Below, piece by piece: positions 19,061 to 26,274 of a stretch of 64,000 bases of DNA. The stretch comes from Pseudofrankia saprophytica (GTDB lineage: Bacteria; Actinomycetota; Actinomycetes; Frankiales; Frankiaceae). The stretch covers positions 580,337 through 644,336 of the forward strand of contig NZ_KI912267.1 of NCBI RefSeq assembly GCF_000235425.2, written 5' to 3'. The notes beneath the pieces were generated by a model, which saw nothing but the letters and a program-made list of their open reading frames with translations, was not told the origin of the DNA and did no database searches. A program made the position numbers and the translations under genes. The first letter of the stretch is position 1; each line of letters begins with the position of its first letter.

Positions 19061-20238
19061 GGCTTGAGCAGGGCGGTCGTCGGGCCGAGAACGACCCGCT
19101 TGCCGTCCCGGACCTCGTACACGTACACCGTCGAGCCCGCGACCTCGCCGTGGCTGTCGAACTTGATCTGCTTGGTGACGCCCGGCATGTCGACGGCGCG
19201 GAAGTCGCGCAGGACCGAGGCACGGGTGGCGCCCGTACCCTCCCTGGCGAGCACGGAGATGATCGCCTGGGTGGCGTCGTAGGCCTCGCCGGAGTAGGTG
19301 CCGGGCTTGATGCCGCTGTTGACCCGCTTGAACTCGGACACGAAGGACGCGGCCTTCGGGTCGGAGTTCGCGTCGCCGCAGGCGCAGGTGAGCAGCGTGC
19401 CCTCGGTGATGCCCGCGCCGGCCTGCTCGATGAGCTGGTCGTCGTTCGAGCCGTCGCCCGCGAGGATCTTGCCCTCGTAGCCCTTGCCGCGCAGCGCCTT
19501 CACCAGCAGCGCGAACTCGGCGTAGTACCCCGAGTAGTAGACGGCGTCCGGACCGTTGGATATGATCTTCGTGGCCTCGGAGATGTAGTCCTTGGTCGGG
19601 TTGACGCTGTCGTGGGTGACCGTGACCTTCTCGGCCTTCAGCGCCTTCTCGAGCGCCGTGGACAGGCCGGTGCCGTAGTCGCTGCGGTCGTCGAGCGAGA
19701 ACACCCGCTTTGCCTTGAGCGCCTTGGCGATGTAGTCCGCGGCGGCGGTGCCCTGGACGGTGTCGGGCGCGATCACCCGGAAGAAGCTGTCGAATCCGAG
19801 GCTGGTGAGCTGCGGGTTGGTCGCGGACGGACTCACCGACAGCAGGTCGGCCTGGCTGTACAGCGGCTCGCTGGACTTCGTCGCGCCGGAGAAGATCGGG
19901 CCGACCACGGCGACGACCTGGGAGTTGTCTACGAGCTTCTGCGCGGCGGTCGGGCCCTGCTCGGGGGAGCCCTGGTCGTCGGAGGCGACGATGCGCAGCG
20001 TGAACGGCAGCGTTCCGCTCCGGTTGGCCGCGTCGACAGCTGTCAGCACGCCGTCGTAGGCGTTGATGCCCAGCTGTTGGTTCTCGCCGGACAGCGGGCC
20101 CTGGAAGCCGATCGCGAACTGTTTCTTCGCCCCGGCCCCGTCGTCGCCGCCACCGCCGCAGCCGGCCGCCGCCACCGCCACCGCGGCCATCGCCGCGACG
20201 GCTCCCAGCAGCCGAAGCCGCCGCCCCAGACCACCCAT
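19057..20238 (-). CDS. Lipoprotein substrate-binding protein (LivK/Peripla_BP_6 type)
   Basis: 393-residue exported lipoprotein. The signal peptide has Arg residues, a hydrophobic core and a lipobox-like AAGC ending at Cys27, then a Gly/Asp linker. The mature part is a type I periplasmic-binding fold (IGFQGPLSGENQQLGINAYDG, VVGPIFSGATKSSEPLYSQ, YYSGYYAEFALLVKAL). It presents the ligand to LivH/LivM; branched-chain amino acids are the family default, but amides or aromatic acids are possible. ATG 20238 was chosen because AAGGGA lies upstream and the signal peptide then begins directly. Downstream genes follow without terminators. Confidence 0.92.
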   Translation of the reverse strand: MGGLGRRLRLLGAVAAMAAVAVAAAGCGGGGDDGAGAKKQFAIGFQGPLSGENQQLGINAYDGVLTAVDAANRSGTLPFTLRIVASDDQGSPEQGPTAAQKLVDNSQVVAVVGPIFSGATKSSEPLYSQADLLSVSPSATNPQLTSLGFDSFFRVIAPDTVQGTAAADYIAKALKAKRVFSLDDRSDYGTGLSTALEKALKAEKVTVTHDSVNPTKDYISEATKIISNGPDAVYYSGYYAEFALLVKALRGKGYEGKILAGDGSNDDQLIEQAGAGITEGTLLTCACGDANSDPKAASFVSEFKRVNSGIKPGTYSGEAYDATQAIISVLAREGTGATRASVLRDFRAVDMPGVTKQIKFDSHGEVAGSTVYVYEVRDGKRVVLGPTTALLKP

Positions 20239-20465
20239 GGTCTGTCCCTTCGCCCAGCCGTGCCGACCGCGTGGGCGCTGTTTCCCCGCCGGTCCGCTGG
20301 CGCGGATCGACGGGGACCCGGTAACCGGGACGCCCCCACGCGGGCCCGACGATCGCCGGACGGGCGGCAACCTAACGGCCGATCAGACCAAACCAAAAGC
20401 TAAATGTAAGCGTGTCGTCACTTTTTGTAGTCCCGATGGGTGGGACAGCGCCCCCAGAGCACGGA
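20239..20465 (-). promoter_or_regulatory. Probable promoter region of the liv operon
   Basis: A locally AT-richer segment between the two binding-protein genes. Reading the minus strand, CTTACA and TCTGAT occur 17 bases apart at about 20415-20387, resembling a -35/-10 pair, followed by about 150 bases of leader before ATG 20238. A short GTCCC/GGGAC hairpin just after the upstream gene (about 20433-20449) might separate the transcripts. Confidence 0.35.
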
Positions 20466-22415
20466 CTATCTGGCTGGGAGGACCGTCGGGACGAAGCGGC
20501 CGTTGGCGATCGCGTAGATCACGGCGGGCGGGTCGCGGCGGTCACCGAAGGCGTCGAACGCGACCTGGCCGGTGACGCCGGCGAACGAGCCGCGGGCGAT
20601 CTGGGCGGCGATCGCCGCCCTGGTCGCGTCGTCGATGGCCGCCCGGCCGGGGAGGACGACGGCGGCGGCGCGCAGGAGGGCGCGCGCGGAGTCGTAGGCA
20701 TAGGCGGCCAGGGCCGGGATCATGTCCGCCTCCTGGTCGGTCACCGCCGGCGGCTCGTCGCCACGGCCCGAGCCATCCGCGCCAGCGCCCGCGCCGTCCG
20801 CGCCGGAGTCATCGGCGCGCGGCGTACCCGCCGTGCCCAGGCCCTGCCCACCCCCGCCCTGCTCGCCGCTCCCACCCGGACGCGGGGCGCCGGCCCCCGG
20901 CAGGGCCACCGAACCGGACGGTCCAGCCGACGGGGAGGACGGCGTCGGCGAGGCGGACTTCTTGTCAGGAATGGCGGGCTGCTCGGGACCGCCGACGACC
21001 GGCCCCCAGCGCTTCAGGTACTCGGCGGCGAAGGCGCCGGCGGCGGGCAGGCGGGACAGCGGCACCGCGAGGTCGGTGGCGAGGTCCCCCTCGGCCGCCT
21101 CGCCGGCGGAGTCGAGGTAGCGCGCGCTGAGCATGGCGTCGGTTCCCATGAGGGGAACCGAGATCGCCTCGTCCGCCAGACGCTGGCGCAGCGCGCTGGC
21201 GAACAGGTAGCCGGTGGTGGTGTACACGAGGTCCGGACTGAGCTCCTGGATGCCCTCGGCGACCTCCTGGACCTCTTTCCCGTCGGCGCCGTCGCCCTTC
21301 ACCTGGTAGGTGGTCAGCACCTGGGCGCCGGCCGCGAGGGCGTAACTGGCGAAGCGCCCGGCGAGCGTGTCGCCGTAGCTGGGGCCGCCGTCGACGACGA
21401 TGATCCTGGTCCGCCGCAGGGTGTGCACGGCGTAGTCGGCGCCCGCCTTCGCCTGCAGCGCGTCGCTGCCGCTGAGCCGGAAATAGCGGTCGTAGGGACG
21501 CTTGCGGGTGCGGGCCGGCTCGTCCTGCGCGGTCAGTTCCGGCGCGCTGTTGGACGGCGAGACGACCGGGACGCCAGCGGCATCCAGCACCGGCACGGCG
21601 ATGCGGGCGACGTTGGAGCTGAGCGGCCCGACGACCCCGATCAGCGACGATTCCTTGCCGAACGCCTCCGCGGCCGCGGCGCCGCCGTCCGGCCGAGAGA
21701 GGTCGTCCTTGGCGACCAGCTCGACCTTCCAGCCGGGAATCGCCTGGTCCTTGTTGACCTCGTCGACGGCGAGCGTCACCGCGTCGCGCACCGCCCCGCC
21801 GATGTTGCCGAGGTCACCGGACAGCGGCGCCATCACCCCGAGCCGAAGCACCAGCGGCCCGCGCGAGCCGCCCGGCCCGCCGTCGGCGCCGCCGCCGTCG
21901 CGCAGCGTGAGCAGGCCGAGCGTCAGGCCCGTCGGGAGGGCGACCAGCAGGGCTAGCAGCCCCGCCAGCGCCGCCCGCCCGCGCCGCGTCCGGCCGCGCC
22001 GGCCGACCCAGGCGCCCGTCGCCAGCGCGGAGCGCCGCACCCACCGCCCCGCCGCCGCGAACCACGCCTTGGCGGCCTGCCAGCCCGGCACCAGCGGACC
22101 GTCCGGATCGACGCCGCCGCCCACCACCGGATCGGTGGCGACGATCTCGCCGCCCCGGGCGCTCCCGGAGAGCCACCGCCCCACCCGTCGCAGCGGCGAC
22201 CCGGCCGGGCCCATGGCACCCTGATCCTGCTGGCCCTGGTTCTGCAGGCCCTGGTTCTGCAGGCTCTGTTCCTGCTGGCCCTGACCCTCCAGCCCCTGGC
22301 TCTGCCCTTGGATCTGACCCTGACCCTGACCCTGACCCCGGCTCTGGCCGTGCCCGTGGCCCTCGTCGTCGCGGTCGCCGTCGTCCGCGCCGTCAGGCCT
22401 GTGCTCGCGGGTCAC
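20466..22415 (-). CDS. Membrane-anchored ligand-binding protein with Gln/Gly-rich N-terminal tail
   Basis: 649 residues. Residues 1-70 are polar with an imperfect GQ/NQ repeat region, then a basic stretch, one membrane segment (LAGLLALLVALPTGLTLGLL, about 150-172), and outside the membrane a Peripla_BP_6/LivK-type domain (LGVMAPLSGDLGNIGGAVRD, IGVVGPLSSNVARIAVPVLD, VVSPSNSAP, VVDGGPSYGDTLAGRFASYAL) interrupted by a Pro/Gly/Ser-rich insert near residues 495-560. GTG 22415 overlaps the stop of the PdtaR-like gene (GTGA). A later ATG near 22214 could also serve. It is not a normal lipoprotein binding protein; a receptor role is possible. The ligand is unknown. Confidence 0.8.
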   Translation of the reverse strand: MTREHRPDGADDGDRDDEGHGHGQSRGQGQGQGQIQGQSQGLEGQGQQEQSLQNQGLQNQGQQDQGAMGPAGSPLRRVGRWLSGSARGGEIVATDPVVGGGVDPDGPLVPGWQAAKAWFAAAGRWVRRSALATGAWVGRRGRTRRGRAALAGLLALLVALPTGLTLGLLTLRDGGGADGGPGGSRGPLVLRLGVMAPLSGDLGNIGGAVRDAVTLAVDEVNKDQAIPGWKVELVAKDDLSRPDGGAAAAEAFGKESSLIGVVGPLSSNVARIAVPVLDAAGVPVVSPSNSAPELTAQDEPARTRKRPYDRYFRLSGSDALQAKAGADYAVHTLRRTRIIVVDGGPSYGDTLAGRFASYALAAGAQVLTTYQVKGDGADGKEVQEVAEGIQELSPDLVYTTTGYLFASALRQRLADEAISVPLMGTDAMLSARYLDSAGEAAEGDLATDLAVPLSRLPAAGAFAAEYLKRWGPVVGGPEQPAIPDKKSASPTPSSPSAGPSGSVALPGAGAPRPGGSGEQGGGGQGLGTAGTPRADDSGADGAGAGADGSGRGDEPPAVTDQEADMIPALAAYAYDSARALLRAAAVVLPGRAAIDDATRAAIAAQIARGSFAGVTGQVAFDAFGDRRDPPAVIYAIANGRFVPTVLPAR

Positions 22416-23014
22416 TGGCCGGGGAGGGCCTCCCCGGAGAGGACCGCCTCGGCGACCGCGCGCATCGTGCGGCGCTGGTTCATCGAGGTCCGCTGGATCC
22501 AGCGGAACGCGTCCGGCTCGGTCATCTTGTGCTCGGTCTGCAGCACGCCCTTGGCCCGCTCGATGATCTTGCGAGCCTCCAGCCGGCCCTGCAGGTCCTC
22601 GACCTCGGCCTCCAGGCTCACGATCTCCGTGAACCGGCTCATCGCCATCTCGATCGTCGGCAGCAGGTCCTTCTTCTGGAACGGCTTGACGACGTAGGCC
22701 ATCGCGCCGGCCTCCCGCGCCCGCTCGACCAGCTCCCGCTGGCTGAACGCGGTGAGGATGACGACCGGGGCGATCCGCTCCTTGGCGATCTTCGCACCGG
22801 CCTCGATGCCGTCCATCTTCGGCATCTTCACGTCGAGGATGCACAGGTCGGGCCGCAGCTTGCCGGCCAGCGCGACGGCCGCCTCACCGTCACCGGCCTC
22901 ACCGACGACCTCGTAGCCCTCCTCCTGCAGCATCTCGCGCAGGTCGAGACGGATCAACGCCTCGTCCTCGGCGATCAGCACCCGGCGCGGAGTCGAGGAT
23001 GGCTGGCTGCTCAT
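22412..23014 (-). CDS. pdtaR: ANTAR response regulator, PdtaR-like
   Basis: 200-residue regulator. The receiver domain (about 10-125) has the acidic pocket AEDEALIRLDL, phospho-acceptor Asp61 in CILDVKMPKMDG, and the conserved Lys in VVKPF; the C-terminal ANTAR RNA-binding domain (about 140-195) reads LEARKIIERAKGVLQ and DAFRWIQRTSMNQRRTM. The sequence closely resembles mycobacterial PdtaR (Rv1626), which is phosphorylated by PdtaS and acts by RNA-level antitermination or sequestration. ATG 23014 is preceded by AGGAGA at good distance. It is coupled to the membrane-anchored binding protein. No histidine kinase is in the window. Confidence 0.92.
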   Translation of the reverse strand: MSSQPSSTPRRVLIAEDEALIRLDLREMLQEEGYEVVGEAGDGEAAVALAGKLRPDLCILDVKMPKMDGIEAGAKIAKERIAPVVILTAFSQRELVERAREAGAMAYVVKPFQKKDLLPTIEMAMSRFTEIVSLEAEVEDLQGRLEARKIIERAKGVLQTEHKMTEPDAFRWIQRTSMNQRRTMRAVAEAVLSGEALPGQ

Positions 23015-23453
23015 CGAGACGTTCTCCTGAGGTCGGCGTCGATGGGGATCGGTCGGCGTCGTCACCATTCTGCCGGCACCGGGCGCACATGCATGCGCCC
23101 AGCGGCCGGTTGGCGGCAGCTCACCGTCATGGTTTTGGCGGCGACGCCCTCGGGACCGGGTCGGTCCCGCCGGACGCCTGCCACCGCCTGGCACGCGATG
23201 ACGTCACGCTCCACCCGCCGCGGCGACGGCGGAGCCGGGAGCACATCCGCCGCGGCCGGTGCCTGACACCGACACCACGGACCGATCCCGGGATACCGCC
23301 CGAGCCCCGACGGGCGGGGCGAGAGGTCGAAACGCACCCTACCCGGCTAGAGTCATCAGCGGGAGCACCTCCTGAGGCGCAGCGACAGGTGGACCGAGGC
23401 GCGACCGCCACGCCGCGTTCACCCCGGAGACGCCCCACGTACCTCCCCCGCCA
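23015..23453. other. Gap between pdtaR and the tRNA gene
   Basis: About 440 bases without a supported gene. It must hold promoters for pdtaR (-) and the tRNA (+). A dyad GGGCGCA-CATGCA-TGCGCCC lies at 23081-23100, 67 bases upstream of the pdtaR start, and could be a regulator site or hairpin. Open frames here are Arg/Pro-rich and have no ribosome site. No clear -35/-10 was recognised. Confidence 0.4.
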
Positions 23454-23529
23454 GGCCCGGTACTCCAACGGCAGAGAGACGGTGCTCAAACCACCGACAG
23501 TGTGGGTTCGAATCCCACCCGGGCTACCA
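23454..23529 (+). tRNA. tRNA, anticodon CAA (Leu codon UUG) but with short class I variable loop
   Basis: A full cloverleaf can be drawn: acceptor GGCCCGG/CCGGGCT with a terminal G-U, T8 A9, a 3-bp D stem CTC/GAG with GG in the loop, anticodon stem CGGTG/CACCG with loop CTCAAAC (T33, anticodon CAA), a 5-nt variable loop, T arm GTGGG-TTCGAAT-CCCAC, discriminator A and encoded CCA (23527-23529). Bacterial leucine tRNAs normally have a long class II variable arm, so the decoding identity is uncertain. Its 3' half is the integration target of the neighbouring element. Confidence 0.85.
23486..23529. other. Probable left attachment site (tRNA 3' half shared with recombinase gene)
   Basis: From the anticodon loop to the CCA end, the tRNA is also, on the opposite strand, the last codons and stop of the serine recombinase, giving the ARVGFEPTLSVV tail typical of integrases ending inside a tRNA. 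That implies the element carries a copy of this segment. The matching right-end copy was not found in the window. Confidence 0.6.
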
Positions 23530-25216
23530 AATTGATCTCTTTCGAACCTCGCCCACGCTCAAGATCCCTTCCGGGAACAAGATCGTGGCCGAGGTTCGCT
23601 GCGTCTGAGGCCGGTGTCCGGTCGATGGTCGCGCGCTGGAAGGCGGTGCCGGCCAGGCTGGCGTAGGGCTCCCTGAGCACGACACCCGTGACCACGGGGC
23701 CATCGTCGTCTGGCTCCACGAGGAGCTTCTTGAAGATCGCCTGGTTGCTCAGGCGGCGGATGCGGGCGTCGGCTGCCTGGTAGACGTCGCCGCAGCGGCC
23801 GACCCAGGCCAGAGCCAGCCTCAAGGTCTCCTCGACGCTTTCGTAGACCGTCTCGGCGGCAACGAGGAGGTTCTGGGCACCCCGTAGCTCCCTGGCGATC
23901 CGCGCTTGCTCTTCGTGTGCCAGATCCTCCGGGATGCTGCCAGTCACGACACCCCGGGCGAGTCGCCGCCGCTCTTCGGTCAACTCCGCGACCCGACGCT
24001 TGGCCCACTGAAGCTCCGGGTCGGACTGCGCATGCTGGCGATCAAGCTCCGCGCGGAGCTGGGTGCGGATCTCGTCCTGCTCGGCTTCGGTGAAGCGGAC
24101 GCTGGCGTAGTAGCGCTCCACTGCCTGCTCGACGGCCTCCACGCTCAGGTAGGGCATGGTGCAGTCGGTGCGGCGCTGGTGACGGCCCAAGCAGAAGAGG
24201 TAGAAGTACTGCTTGGCCCTCGTGATGCACAGGCGGCTGCCACACCAAGCGCAGGCGACGGTGCCCTTGAGGTAGTGGTTGTGGACGCGCTGCTTCTCCC
24301 CTGCCAGGTCGTGGGCCTTCAGTACCTCCTGGACGCGCTGGAAGAGGCTGTCCGAGATGAGGGGCTCATGGCGCCCTTCGTACTCGGTGCCGTTGAAGAG
24401 CACTTTGCCGATGTAGTACCGGTTACGCAGGACTCGCGAGACGTGGGAGGGGGCCAGCGGCCCCGGCACCTTGGGGCCGTGTGGCAGGGCCTTAAGTCCC
24501 TTCTCGGCCAAGGCTTCGGTGATGGTGCGGATGGTCCACTCCCCCGTGGCGTAGGCCTCGAAGGCCCACCGGATGAGCGGTGCCCGCTCCGGGTCGATAA
24601 TGACGATGGCGACTTCGCGGCCCTCGATGCGCTGCCGGGTGTTGAGGTAGCCGACCGGGGCCCGGCCTGGCGTCCCGCCAAATTTCGCCTTCTGGGTCAT
24701 GCCCTTCAGGGCTTCGGTGGCGAGGTTGCGGGAGTAGAACTCGGCAATGCCCGCCATGATGGCGTGCAGCAGCTGCCCTCCGGGGGTCTCGTCGATGTTT
24801 TCCTTGACGCTGACCAGCGTCGTACCCACGGTCTTCAGCTCGAACATGATGTTGGCGTCGTCCCGTCGGTTGCGGGCGAAGCGGTCCACCTTGTCCAGGA
24901 TGACGTAATCGATGTCGCCTTGCTGCTTGACGAAGACCAGCATCTTCTGGAACTCACGCCGGTCAGCGGTCTTGGCCGACTCACCCCGGTCAACGAACTC
25001 CGCAACCACCTCAGCGTCCAGGCTCTCAGCTTTGTGCTCACAGGCGTCGCGTTGGGCGGGGAGAGAGCAGCCGTCTGGGTCATCGTCACGCTTCACCTGT
25101 TTGGCAGTCGACACCCGAAGGTAGATCACGGCTCGCTTGCTGCGTTCCGGCTCGGCTATGGCGAGGTCCATTGGCGGGAGGGGTGGCAGCGCGGCCCCGG
25201 CCGCTGCGGTGTTCAC
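23486..25216 (-). CDS. Large serine recombinase (integrase)
   Basis: 576 residues. The resolvase catalytic domain (about 28-175) has nucleophile Ser36 in YLRVSTAKQ and the arginine-rich DKVDRFARNRRDD segment; then the Recombinase domain (about 190-310), a zinc-ribbon-like CAWCGSRLC...C..C region (about 320-350), and a coiled-coil-rich C-terminus. It would catalyse integration and excision through a Ser-DNA covalent intermediate. GTG 25216 overlaps the stop of the small resolvase-domain gene (GTGA), so both are coupled. The last 13 codons lie antisense within the tRNA gene, marking the attachment site. Confidence 0.93.
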   Translation of the reverse strand: MNTAAAGAALPPLPPMDLAIAEPERSKRAVIYLRVSTAKQVKRDDDPDGCSLPAQRDACEHKAESLDAEVVAEFVDRGESAKTADRREFQKMLVFVKQQGDIDYVILDKVDRFARNRRDDANIMFELKTVGTTLVSVKENIDETPGGQLLHAIMAGIAEFYSRNLATEALKGMTQKAKFGGTPGRAPVGYLNTRQRIEGREVAIVIIDPERAPLIRWAFEAYATGEWTIRTITEALAEKGLKALPHGPKVPGPLAPSHVSRVLRNRYYIGKVLFNGTEYEGRHEPLISDSLFQRVQEVLKAHDLAGEKQRVHNHYLKGTVACAWCGSRLCITRAKQYFYLFCLGRHQRRTDCTMPYLSVEAVEQAVERYYASVRFTEAEQDEIRTQLRAELDRQHAQSDPELQWAKRRVAELTEERRRLARGVVTGSIPEDLAHEEQARIARELRGAQNLLVAAETVYESVEETLRLALAWVGRCGDVYQAADARIRRLSNQAIFKKLLVEPDDDGPVVTGVVLREPYASLAGTAFQRATIDRTPASDAANLGHDLVPGRDLERGRGSKEINLVARVGFEPTLSVV

Positions 25217-25665
25217 CGGGCGCTCCGGTGGCGGTACAGCTCGGCCACGGTGCTGTGGACCTGCGCCGCGAAGCGGTCCACCTCGGTTGGTGCGTGACTC
25301 GGCACGCCTTCGGCGGCGCTCACGAGCCGCACCCCGAGTCCGTCCAACGCAAGTCGGACGCCCCGATTGTCAGTAATGTTCCGGCCCAGCTTGTCGCGGG
25401 AGGCCACGAGGAACCAGGACACATCACGGCTTCGTCTCAGGTCGCCCAGCAGCTTCTGTAGGCCCGGCCGGTCGCCGAACCTGCCGGAGCCACCGTGATC
25501 GGCGTAGACGCCGGTGACCTGCGCACCCAGCTGGCTGGCGAGGTCCTCGCACTCCTGGCGCTGGCGGTCGATGGCGGCTTCCCACCCCGGCGTACGCCCT
25601 ACCCGCAGGTAGATGACGGCCTTCTTCTGCGAAGCCTGTTCGACATTTGATGATAGCTTTTCCAT
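25213..25665 (-). CDS. Small resolvase-domain protein lacking the catalytic serine
   Basis: 150 residues comprising only a resolvase N-terminal fold: AVIYLRVGRTPGWEAAIDRQ, ADHGGSGRFGDRPGLQKLL, SRDKLGRN. At the position of the nucleophile the motif YLRVS reads YLRVG, with Gly23 instead of Ser, so strand cleavage is not expected. ATG 25665 follows a strong GGGAGG site at 7-base spacing. It is coupled to the active recombinase gene (GTGA), suggesting a structural or regulatory partner, for example a directionality factor or dimer modulator; that role is inference. An alternative is a decayed duplicate. Confidence 0.85.
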   Translation of the reverse strand: MEKLSSNVEQASQKKAVIYLRVGRTPGWEAAIDRQRQECEDLASQLGAQVTGVYADHGGSGRFGDRPGLQKLLGDLRRSRDVSWFLVASRDKLGRNITDNRGVRLALDGLGVRLVSAAEGVPSHAPTEVDRFAAQVHSTVAELYRHRSAR

Positions 25666-25814
25666 AAGTGACCTCCCGTTCTTCAAAAATCATTGTGCGA
25701 CCCAGCCCATTCTATTTCATTTCCGGCCCAAAATACCCGTCATTCTTCCAGGAATTTGGACCCACACGAACGCCCGTTTTTTAGCTTTGCACAGGCAAAA
25801 ACTGGCAGGTTGAT
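25666..25814 (-). promoter_or_regulatory. AT-richer upstream region of the recombinase pair
   Basis: About 150 bases clearly richer in A/T than the surroundings (for example a TTTTTTAG run near 25779) directly upstream of the GGGAGG site of the small resolvase gene. It is the natural promoter position for the two recombinase genes. A precise -35/-10 could not be fixed. Confidence 0.35.
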
Positions 25815-25850
25815 GGCCGGAGAGATGCGCGTTCGCGCACCCCTCCGGCC
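25815..25850. terminator. Long GC-rich hairpin downstream of the RHH gene
   Basis: GGCCGGAG (25815-25822) pairs with CTCCGGCC (25843-25850), and inside it GCGCG/CGCGC (25827-25831, 25834-25838) pairs around TT. It lies 25 bases past the RHH gene stop on the minus strand and is followed by a short T-run, consistent with a terminator separating the RHH gene from the recombinase genes. Confidence 0.6.
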
Positions 25851-25875
25851 GATTGGATGTAGCTGTTTGGCTACC

Positions 25876-26196
25876 TCACTTGGCGCCCCGCGTTCCAGGC
25901 TTGACAGGGCTCTCGCCAGGCACCGGCGTTTCGGCGGCGGGCCTCAGCAGGGCTTCAACCGCCTGGCGGGCGGCCGCGGCTTGGACCTCGGCTTCGGCAA
26001 TAACGGCCTGCGCCTTCTCGGCGAAGTCCGGCGCGGAGCGCTTGGCCTCGACGTAGAACTCGGCGGCGGCCAGGAGGGCCGCCCCCATGGTGGAGTCGTC
26101 CACCCGGACGATCAGCTCCAGCTGCGAATGCAGGGCATTCGGCAGCCGGACTGCCAGGGTCTTGTAGGCCCCGGACTTGCCTGATGGCTCCGTCAT
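25876..26196 (-). CDS. Ribbon-helix-helix-like DNA-binding protein
   Basis: 106 residues. Near the N-terminus, YKTLAVRLPNALHSQLELIV looks like a ribbon-helix-helix strand plus first helix; the rest is helical and Ala/Glu-rich. Such proteins serve as small repressors or as relaxosome accessory (MobC-like) factors in mobile elements. ATG 26196 has GAGGAGG at ideal distance. A strong hairpin (26219-26259) lies between it and the methyltransferase gene and another after it, so its expression may be set apart from the neighbours. Confidence 0.7.
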   Translation of the reverse strand: MTEPSGKSGAYKTLAVRLPNALHSQLELIVRVDDSTMGAALLAAAEFYVEAKRSAPDFAEKAQAVIAEAEVQAAAARQAVEALLRPAAETPVPGESPVKPGTRGAK

Positions 26197-26218
26197 GACG
26201 GAAACCTCCTCGGTGCGG

Positions 26219-26259
26219 GTGCGGCCGCTCATCCCTTTGGATGAGGACTTCGGCCGCAC
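26219..26259. promoter_or_regulatory. Strong hairpin between methyltransferase and RHH genes
   Basis: GTGCGGCCG (26219-26227) and CGGCCGCAC (26251-26259) pair perfectly, with an inner CATCC/GGATG stem around CTTT. A second dyad, GACACC/GGTGTC (26260-26276), overlaps the methyltransferase stop. The position suggests an intercistronic terminator, an RNA processing stem, or an operator of the RHH protein, whose ribosome site follows directly. Confidence 0.5.
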
Positions 26260-26274
26260 GACACCGGCGAGGTG

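Noticed and set aside
16984-20403. Long + open frame opposite the liv genes
   Set aside because: Antisense shadow of LivM, LivH and the lipoprotein; low-complexity translation, no ribosome site.
23015-23453. Open frames upstream of pdtaR that would extend its N-terminus
   Set aside because: ATG 23014 has a well-spaced AGGAGA and matches the PdtaR start; upstream translation is Arg/Gly/Pro-rich.
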